Source: Cristatella mucedo (lineage: Eukaryota > Bryozoa > Phylactolaemata > Cristatellidae). Taken from it: a DNA stretch of 64,000 nt. Positions 55,640-64,000 of the stretch are shown one piece after another. The DNA lies in the NCBI GenBank assembly GCA_009760855.2, contig WPIO01000034.1, positions 458,001 through 522,000 of the forward strand, given 5' to 3'. Under the pieces are notes generated by a model that searched no databases, was not told the DNA's origin, and saw only the letters and a program-made list of their open reading frames with translations. Position numbers and translations under genes: made by a program. The number at the start of each line of letters is the position of its first letter. The first letter of the stretch is position 1.

Positions 55640-56041
55640 GCCATAGTCAATGTCTGTCGGATTAGTTCACAGAATTTCTAGGGGCGTGACGTGCATTGGC
55701 GACGAGAAGAGCGAGCCGAGCGAGAGCCGCTCAGCGGCTCTCGCTTTTCGATTGACGAGAGTCGACGACGCCGGTCAAATGCCGCCACCGCCGCCGCCGC
55801 GGGACGACACGCCGCTCGTACGTTACCGGTAGCCGCCGCGAACGATCACGAACAGCTGGCAGTCGTATGTCTCGAAGCGACAACAAAGCTTGATGCACTG
55901 GTTTACATTCACCGGTTGCGCAATGTCTGTTATTCTATTTTGAGTTAGAAAGCATTCGCACTAATGCATTTCGCACACTGACGGACGCTGCTCTGGCAAC
56001 AGTTGAGTGCAGCAGTTGAGGCTAGCACTGCTGCTAGTGGT
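55640..56041. other. Unassigned sequence with a small hairpin
   Basis: CGAGAGCCGCT and AGCGGCTCTCG form an 11-bp inverted pair at about 55722-55744. No gene supported. Confidence 0.45.
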
Positions 56042-56090
56042 GGCACGTGCACGTGTTAGTGACACGTGACACGTGCTAGTGGTGGCACGT
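56042..56090. promoter_or_regulatory. Cluster of four CACGTG E-boxes
   Basis: CACGTG occurs at 56044, 56050, 56063 and 56070, with a CACGTC at 56086. Palindromic CACGTG is bound by bHLH factors such as Myc/Max, USF or Clock types. The first two are back to back. No gene is recognised next to it. Confidence 0.45.
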
Positions 56091-56499
56091 CTTCTCTCGC
56101 AGCACTGGCTGAGCTGAACATGCTGCATCTCTCTAGCTCTCTACATCTCATTGTTCGGAATCCTGCGAGTCCCGTACGCCGTGAGCTGATATTAAGTTGT
56201 CCCTGCCACTGCCGGTGGTTCGCCTCGAACAGATATTGACGCTGTTGGTGTGTACGTACCTGAAAAAGACCGATCTCGCTACTACGCACTGACCAAGTAA
56301 GAACTCCGACTTTGGCGAGCAATCATCAAGATTTTTTTAACAGCATCCAAAGGCTTTAAAGGGCAAGGCAGTATCGTGTTATTTTTAGAAATGGCGTTTC
56401 GCATTCAGCCTGGCCGCTGGAAATCTCGGTGACTTCAAAAGTACTCCTGCCAACGACGACTACGAATTTGATAAATAAAGGTCATGGCGTAAGATTCTT
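56091..56499. other. Unassigned sequence
   Basis: No gene or repeat recognised. Confidence 0.45.
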
Positions 56500-56890
56500 T
56501 TTATGCGAGCTTATGCGTAACTTTAAATGCATGCATATCCACATGTAACTCCACAAAGCAACAAAGATTGCGTGCGTGTTGGATTTTAGCGATTTTCCCA
56601 TAACGCTCTGAAAGCCAGAGTGATTTTCGCTTCGCATACAGCGGCTAACGGACTTTATCTCGCGTAACAAAGAGAAGGCGAAAATCATGGCTGCTTCAGG
56701 TAGGCAGTCGAGTATGTGACTAGCGAGGATACGGCCGCCCAGTGTCGGACGCAGGAAAGCCGATGTCGTTGCTCATGAATAGCGGAACAAACTGAGTGCC
56801 AGAGTGAGGGACCTGCAGAGCTAAAGCTTCTGGACGTCGAAACCTGAGTTAAATCTAGGACAATACGTTGTCTTATCATGACCTTCACTC
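56500..56890 (-). mobile_element. LINE family B 3'-end fragment, diverged
   Basis: On the minus strand: SRSFSSAGPSLWHS, FAFSLLREIKSVSRCMRSE and the 3' UTR with TTTGTTGCTTTGTGGAGTTA, matching the ends of the copies at 8460 and 33130. Confidence 0.8.
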
Positions 56891-57284
56891 TGGTTTTGTA
56901 GCCTTTTCTTTACCACTGCGAGGTCGTGTGTCTTTTCAGTATTCCGTTATCATTCTGGACTTTAGAACGGCGGCGCCAGCTGAACCAGCCAGATTACGGC
57001 TGATAATTATTAATCGCGATTATGCGATAATCCAAGACCGAGGCCGCATACAAGTCGGCACCATGAAATGGGCGGGCAGTTGCTGTTCCGAACTCGGCGT
57101 TAGCATTTGAGCTGATTTGAGCTCTAGGCCCGAGAGACGTTGGTGTACGCCGTGGCCGCCGTTGAACGCCTGTCACCGTCCGGCGAAATGACAAATGGAC
57201 TCGTGTACATTATGCACACGGACTTTATATGCAAAGTTACTAGCGCTCGTCGTCACTGCTGCCGCCGTGTTCCTGCTACTGTCG

Positions 57285-57425
57285 GCGTATCTCTCTTTCC
57301 CTCCCTCCCCCTCTCTCTCTCTCTTTCTCTCTCTCGTTCTCTCTCCCCCCTCTCTCTCTCTCTGTCTCTCTCTTTCTCTCTCTATCTGTCTGTCTGTCTG
57401 TCTGTCTCTGTCTCTGTCTGTCTCG
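57285..57425 (+). repeat. CT-rich tract with a (TCTG)n run
   Basis: CT dinucleotide followed by CTGTCTGTCTGTCTGTCTGT. Confidence 0.95.
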
Positions 57426-59282
57426 GTTAGGTGTGCTTCCTACTTGCAGCGTAGTCAACTACCCACAATTGCTCCATCTGGAAAAAGCCGCTGCTACAAC
57501 GCTCCACAGCCGCTCGGCCTTCAATGCACGTGACCGTCTTTGAAATAGCGCTAGTTGCACTAGGCGAGGCTTCTTCTTAGGCGACTGGCCGCTAAGCCAC
57601 TGGCGCGCGAATCCAGCACAGCGAGCCGCGTCTGCGCTGAAACGCTCCGGCGAATACGGCGGAGCCAGCGCGCTGGGCGTGTCCACTGACATCTGAGCCT
57701 CACCGCCCCTTGAGCCGCAGCCGATTCTTCCGCCGATTCTTCCGCCGATCTGCTTCTCGTCCGCGTTCCGCGCTCGCGCTCGGCAGAGCGAAGCATCCGA
57801 AGCTGAAGGGTCGGTTGCCTCTCTATCTCTCCCCTTTCTCATTCGGTCGCGTTTTCGCGTCGATTCGCCTCGCCAGCAAACCTGTAGGCCGTTTCAATTT
57901 TCTGGCAATTACTTGCCGCCCTGCTGCCCCAGAGATTGCCGCCTTACAGAGATAGTCGGGCGACTCCTTCCGGCCAGACCTGGCGCTCCGGCGGGATCCG
58001 GCGCCGCGGCTCTCTCTCGGTCGCTACGGTCGAGTCGCGCGGGGTCGCGCACCGACAGCCGATACGCCGGTTGCTGACGCGCGCCGAGGTGAGCCGAGGT
58101 CGACGGGTCGGTCACCAGTCAAGGAGGACCTCGTTTCAGTGAGAAAAGTGCGCGCGCGCACAGCATGCTGGCGCAAACCACAAGCGCCCGCGCTGCGGCG
58201 AGCGCACGTAGCGCGGCGGCGGCGGCGGCCGCTTAGCGGCGAGCGAGCGAGCGAGCGCACGTAGCGCGGGCGCTTCGTGCGCCGTCCGAACGCTTCGACG
58301 CCGTCCGAACGCTAGAAGCCAGGACTCAGGTATCTGGAGCCGCCGCTGGCACTGTCGCGCGTCGCCCGCCAAGTGGCAGGCTCCGGAAGCTGGCTCGCGA
58401 ATGCGTACGTCGGTGGGGAATGAACTCCGCGCTCGCAGAACCGGAAGAAGCTGACGCACGGCCTGCGGCGGCAGGTGCTTTCGCGAGGAGATTCCAGCCT
58501 TCGACTAAATGATGATGCGACGCAGGTGCTCGAAAGACAACACTAATTAGCTGCGCCGCTGAGCTCGCCGCGGCCGGCGCGAGCTCCTGCGATCGCGCCA
58601 GCTCGCTCGCTCGTTGGCGCGCGCTCGCGCGCGCGCCAGAGAGCGTGCGAGCGAGCCAGAGCTGGCCGAGAGTCGTTAGTGGCAGTTCTTCAACGCTAGC
58701 CTATGTAATCGCTACGACCGATTGAGCGATACGCGATACACGCGATCTCGGTATGCTACGCAGCTCTTTCCTGCAGACGACATTCTCTAGTTCGTGCCGC
58801 CGCTTAGCTTATCGTCTAACAGTGCTACGTCGCGAGAGCCAACTTATCCGACCCCGCCCAATCTGCCTTCTGCCTGCCTGCCTGCCCCCGTTTTACACTT
58901 ATAAATTCATTGCCTGCGGCAATAACGCCGACGATTTGCCGTGGGCCACTTTACTTCTCTGGATATCTTTCTTCATTCTTTTGAAACCGAGGGCGCCTTT
59001 CAAATTAATTACGTACACAGTCAGCTCTAAAAGAATCCTTCTGACATCCCTGGCTTCACCGGCCGAAGAAGTCGCTGGGTAGCCGAGTTGAGTAATCTGA
59101 ACATCTCGAAAGAAATCCATGCAGACAGCTTCTGCAGGCCTTTCGAACCAGCCTCTTCGTCCAGTTCGATGAGGAAGCCCCACATTTTCTCTGCAAGATT
59201 TTCTTTAAGAAAATTCACTGCTTACACAACTTGCCACCGTCGTGTAACAATGGGGAGACGTGTCGATGCCTCTGAGCGGTAC
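57426..59282. other. Unassigned GC-rich sequence
   Basis: Arg/Ala-rich frames on both strands at 57459-58459 have no recognised domain. GCGAGCGCACGTAGCGCGG recurs at about 58198 and 58250, around a (GGC)n run. Confidence 0.4.
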
Positions 59283-59360
59283 TTAATGATAATAAGAATA
59301 AACTTGCATAGCACCCACAGAGAACTGAATCTCGTTCTAGACACTTTAAGTAGTTAAGAT
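59283..59360 (-). mobile_element. LINE family A or SINE tail fragment
   Basis: On the minus strand: AAAGTGTCTAGAACGAGATT, CAGTTCTCTGTGGGTGCTAT and an ATT/ATC-rich end. Confidence 0.65.
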
Positions 59361-59959
59361 ATTGACTACAGTGCGTAGACCAACTTCTACAGTCTGTTTT
59401 TAACGCACGGCTCGCACGATTGCTGGGAGATTTTTTTTACTGCGCATTCGATCCTAGCGGACGTCTGACAAGAAAAGATTAATTTTTGCTGAAGTGTTGT
59501 AACGTTGATTATGGAAAATGCTCAAGGACGGAAATGCGAGGGCGGAAATGAGGATCTCTCTAACGTTGCCAGGAGACTGCTCAAATGAATTAAAAAAATC
59601 TACTCTACGTGGTACTGAGTTACTAATCGAGGCTCGTGAGAATCTATTTTTTCAAGATCAAACAATAGAGAATTTACCTAGTCGCTACACAAACTTGTGC
59701 TCGCTTAATTTTCCAAGATCGTGTGACGGGCATGCAGTTGGTTGACCTCGTGACCTTGATATGACCTTGATCTTACCTTGACCCAGCGCATGGAGAAGAA
59801 GCCTGCATTCACTCGCCTGAACTTTGCCGGTGAGCAGCACAATCGCGTGCGACTTCGAAGTAAAGCTTGTAAATGCCAATTATCGCCTCAGGCCAATACA
59901 ATTCTGCCTTCGTGCGATACAATTCTGCTTCGTGCCGAGGGAGCTGCATTACCTGTCAG
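59361..59959. other. Unassigned sequence
   Basis: No gene or repeat recognised. A short stretch near 59746-59782 repeats GACCTTGAT-like units. Confidence 0.45.
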
Positions 59960-59991
59960 AGACAGAGGGAGGGTGTGTGAGAGAGAGAGCG

Positions 59992-60088
<97 letters not shown>

Positions 60089-60104
60089 GAGAGAGCGAGA
60101 GCTG
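59960..60104 (+). repeat. (GA)n tract
   Basis: Almost uninterrupted GA dinucleotide. Confidence 0.95.
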
Positions 60105-61334
60105 CCCGACCTGCTCTGAGTGAAGATTAAAGCTCGCTACAACGACCTTCGCCGGCCTGTTCGCCCAGGGCGGGACGCAGCGGTCGGACCTTGGGGTGCA
60201 ATTGTGCACCCCAAATTGCACGCTCGTCGCGCTGAATCGCAAACGTCGTCTGCTCACTGAGCGCGCGCGCGCCGCCGGCTGCCAATTCCCACCCCGCGTG
60301 ACTCACTAGATGGATTCGCGCCTTTCCAACCGCGTCGGCCAAGGCCGATCGGTGGCCACCAGTTGCGCGGCGTCCTACGATGTGCGTTGGTCGACTGCGG
60401 TGTTTATAAAATTACTGCCGATTGCGCGCGACAGCGAATGGCTGGAAAAATAAACAAGAGCCCGTTCAAGTTCTAGCTTCTCCAATCGAATTAGGTCTCA
60501 GTCACTTACGCGAGTCACAACGGTGGCGCTCTCAAAGATAGCGGCCCGCATCGCGGCCCCGCCGCCGCCGGCGGTCGCGGGACGCCGAGAATCGCTCGTG
60601 CGATCGCGCTCAGCCAGGCCAAGGTCACGCGCTCCAGCTCCTGCTGTCGCTTCTCCGCGCGGCGGCGGCGGCGGCGGCGGCGGCGCACTCGCACGAGCAC
60701 TGCCTACGAGGCAGAGTGACGGGGCGGGGCTGTCATGGCCGCCATCGCTCCGGCTCCGTAAGCTCGGATTCGCTAAGAGCTTCCCTAACGGGTCATTTTG
60801 CGTGCCATTTTTTTGCAACGGGCCATTTTGCGGACCAGATTTCGGAGCGAAGAGAGCGACGAGAGCCTTCTAGGGTATCGTGCGCCCAACATAAAATAAA
60901 TGTGCAGGCCTTGGCCCTCCTCTGCTAGATGAAATCCTGGTGTCGCCACTGAAGCCGTAGCTTGGGTGTGACGTGATGGCCGCCGTCCACTACATCCGTC
61001 CTTCAAAGTGCGGTTGAGCCGTAAGGAAGAAAATTTGGAATGCTCAGCTCAGCCGTACTTTCAGAGCAGCACAATTCTTTGACAAGAGAATCTGCCCGAC
61101 CAGATTCCGTCAAGTTACGTTCGAGTTGCACTGCATTGCCGCGCCGTGAGATCGGTCAGATACAGAATGAGCACACATTTGCCTCCAACTATAACCGCTC
61201 GTAATGCGCGTGGAAAAAGCTGGCAGATTCTTGAGCTAGACAGTGAACCCGATGAACCATCGATTAGTTGTGCTGGTGAATCTGGACGTATAGATGTCAC
61301 GAGTGCATAACGACCTTCTCGTTACCAGCTGACT
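60105..61334. other. Unassigned GC-rich sequence with a transposon-end fragment
   Basis: A (GGC)n run lies at 60660-60686. At about 60922-60952, reversed, CAGTGGCGACACCAGGATTT resembles the end of the element at 55275. No gene supported. Confidence 0.45.
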
Positions 61335-61560
61335 TAATTAGAGTCTCCCCAGTAGGTCTTGTGGATCTCATGGCGGCATTTGATATCGTTGACCGCAAAG
61401 TCTTTCTGATGCACCTACCATCTCGCACGGACATCGCTGGCACTTTACTGCTACGGCTTAGGTCCTAGCGCAGTGGACGATTTCAGATAATTTACCTAAA
61501 TGGGCCACAACCGTCCGAGAAGTCTTTAAAGTGGTGGCTGGTGTGACTACTGTGGTATCT
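61335..61560 (+). pseudogene. LINE reverse transcriptase remnant
   Basis: The plus strand reads VGLVDLMAAFDIVDRKVFL, matching the LINE RT block LLDLSAAFDTVDH..LL. Decayed sequence follows, with stops where the fold would continue. Too short to assign to family A or B. Confidence 0.6.
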
Positions 61561-61974
61561 GCTCGTTGGAAAATATCGTTCACTCTCGCCTTAAATGCGC
61601 TAATAATCCCCCTCTACCCAATCTGTGCAAAGTAGACTTCGGCGTTTAATTGCTTCAGCCTCCGCCGTCGAACCAATCCGCCGTCGAACACTTACAGCGA
61701 CATTTTCCGAGGCGGGACTCGGCTACGGTGTGTGCAGAATTACGTGGACTCGGTAGATGACGGCCTAAGCACCTCGGCCATATTTCCTCGGTCGACGCAT
61801 TACGCATTACAGAGCTCGCTCGCTTGGCCACCACTTTGGCTTCCACCAAGAACCATGCCAAATACAGTTTGTTGCACTGCGAAGAAAGGAGCGGAGCAGC
61901 GCGCTTCGCAGCGCCACGGTCACCGCGCGACAAATAGCTCCGCGTGGCACTTCATCGGCGGCTGCCCTCTCCTT
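61561..61974. other. Unassigned sequence
   Basis: No gene or repeat recognised. Confidence 0.45.
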
Positions 61975-61975
61975 T

Positions 61976-62031
<56 letters not shown>

Positions 62032-62164
62032 ACACACTCTCTCTCTCTCTCTCTCTCTCTCCCTCTCTCTGCCCCTCTCTTTCTCTCCCTACCTTCCCCT
62101 CTCTCTCTCCTTCTCTGTTTATCAGTCTGTCTGTCTCTCTCACTCTCTCCCTCTTCATCCATTG

Positions 62165-62222
<58 letters not shown>
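61975..62222 (+). repeat. CT-rich tract
   Basis: About 250 bp of pyrimidine with two pure (CT)n blocks. Confidence 0.95.
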
Positions 62223-62695
62223 AACAGATGCCGAGGCCACTCCCCAATCATTGCGGAGCTTTTGAAAGACCTTCATCACGAGACTCTTTTTTGTGCGACC
62301 TCGGCTCCCTGGCTTCGATGCATCGGGTTTTCTAAACGCGCTGCTGCGGACCTGCATTCCAGCAGCCGACGTTATTTATCGGCCAGACATCGGCAAGGAT
62401 GCAGGACAAGTTTTTTGATTATGTCGTCCGCTACGTTATTCCGGCTTTGCCTCGAACGCTTTTTGCCTTTCAGCAAGTGGCGGCACGCGTCGCTTTGCAA
62501 TCGCGCGATGCCGAGCGCCCGAGCATGCGCGCCGGCTGAGCACTTCGAGCGAGGCACATGGCGAGTAATCTTACATTGATCCAGCCTCGACGTCTGACCG
62601 CAGCTGCTCGCATCCGGAGAGCAACCGTCTTCGGTGTCACACAGGCCGCTTGCTACTCGATGAACAAAAAATTGCGAGTTTTGATTACGCATTAC
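62223..62695. other. Unassigned sequence between two tracts
   Basis: No gene supported. The long frames that enter here from the neighbouring repeats are by-products of those repeats. Confidence 0.45.
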
Positions 62696-63150
<455 letters not shown>

Positions 63151-64000
63151 GATGAAAAAGCTGAACAAGCTGATCATTCGATGCTCGGATAAGCTCGAGG
63201 CGACGAGTCGTTTATTTGATATCACTCCACAACAGCTGGAATATCAATTTTCGATATCAGCTTACTTAAAGGTGTCGATAATGCGTCCCACCTGCCAATC
63301 GGGTACATAAAACAGCTCAGGATGAAGCGAGCTACTCGAATATACTCCTCCATTTGTTCATACAGCTTCCTCTTCCCCTGTCTCATCGCAGTGCATAATC
63401 CAAACTCGTAGCTTTTGCTTCGACCGGAATCTCTGCGGTAGCATGCCACGTACAACTACGAAGAGCAGCCACTCCGCACCACGACTGTCCACGCACGCCA
63501 CCTAACCATCACTTCCTTATCGTGTCTTGGTGGTCCAGCTTAAGTCTTAGCTTTATACTCGAGAAATTGCTGAAAACGTAATGAACTTCGGTTTACTCAC
63601 TACGCGAGTGCCATCGGAATGTCAGCATCTGTGCGTCTCAGTCGGCGAACAGCCGAAGCTGCTTCGAGACAGTGTGCAATGCCGATTAACGTTTCCTCAC
63701 GAACATGTTCGGAGCGGTGACCTCATCGTCCAGGCTTTCTTGCACACCGTCGTAGCCTCCAGTGACTGCAGAACTCACTGCAGAGCTTCGGCGGTGCTAC
63801 TACGTTACCGAGCAGGAGGACCCACCGAGCGGAGCGACCGAGAGCTCGCCGTCGAGCGATTCGCCGTCGCTTTAGCCCTCGACAGATTCGGACTGAGCGA
63901 GAGCGAAGCGAAGGCTCGGGAGGTGCGCTTGCTCGCCGCCGGCGGCGAGCAACGGCAGGTGCACAGGTGCGCGTGCCGCTGCCGATAAGACATTTGGAGC
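63151..64000. other. Unassigned sequence at the window end
   Basis: A minus-strand frame at 63222-63455 (EEYIRVARFILSCFMYPIG) and a plus-strand frame at 63581-63988 are the best open stretches. Neither matches a known family. Either could be an exon of a gene beyond the window, but splice context is not convincing. Confidence 0.35.

Noticed and set aside
63222-63455. 78-codon minus-strand frame as an exon
   Set aside because: The composition is protein-like, but no family, conserved motif or clear acceptor/donor pair could be recognised. It is left as unassigned.

Overview
This is metazoan nuclear DNA, most likely from an invertebrate. The evidence is spliced coding exons with GT-AG borders, degenerate CR1/L2-like LINEs, tRNA-derived SINEs, hAT and Tc1/mariner-type short elements, a decayed Ty3/Gypsy pol, and very many (CT)n/(GA)n tracts. 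CpG is abundant, which argues against a heavily CpG-methylated vertebrate-type genome. I cannot name the species or phylum. There is no sign of bacterial genes, operons, CRISPR arrays or rRNA.

The only protein-coding gene I can support lies on the minus strand, about 30.78 to 42.66 kb. It has a likely first exon with a signal peptide, then four exons that join in frame at GT-AG sites. Together they encode two von Willebrand factor A (vWA) domains separated by a serine-rich linker. The first vWA domain has an intact metal-binding (MIDAS) motif, split by an 8.7-kb intron. The second has lost it. A TATA box and a CRE-like site lie just upstream of the proposed start. The model reads through to a stop as about 694 residues. 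A secreted or extracellular-matrix role is inferred; no specific ortholog is recognised.

The rest is mostly intergenic or intronic repeat debris. 0.3-1.84 kb: hAT short elements resembling the SPIN family, a SINE and a Gypsy pol remnant. 2.06-2.73 kb: a long CT tract. 4.43-5.10 kb: an element bounded by inverted arrays of a GGGGGAATGTCC-like unit, with telomere-like TTTAGGG sequence inside. 5.7-6.5 kb: a LINE 3' end (family A, ATT-repeat tail). 8.5-11.6 kb: a nearly complete but broken LINE ORF2 (family B). 13-30 kb: scattered SINE and LINE tails in otherwise unrecognised sequence. 33-40 kb: repeats within the large vWA intron. 37.5-46 kb: GC- and CpG-rich DNA around the promoter. 46.7 kb: another SPIN-like element. 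49.2-51.7 kb: a family-A LINE whose tail is split by a clean 689-bp mariner-type insertion. 55-64 kb: a short hAT-like element, an E-box cluster and several large purine/pyrimidine tracts.

No new multi-gene system is visible. The observations most worth following are the split vWA gene and its degenerate second domain, the SPIN-like elements (a family known for horizontal transfer), the 3' tail shared by a SINE family and LINE family A, the nested mariner insertion, and the GGGGGAATGTCC-bounded element. All calls come from reading the sequence and from recollection of protein and repeat families; no database search was run.
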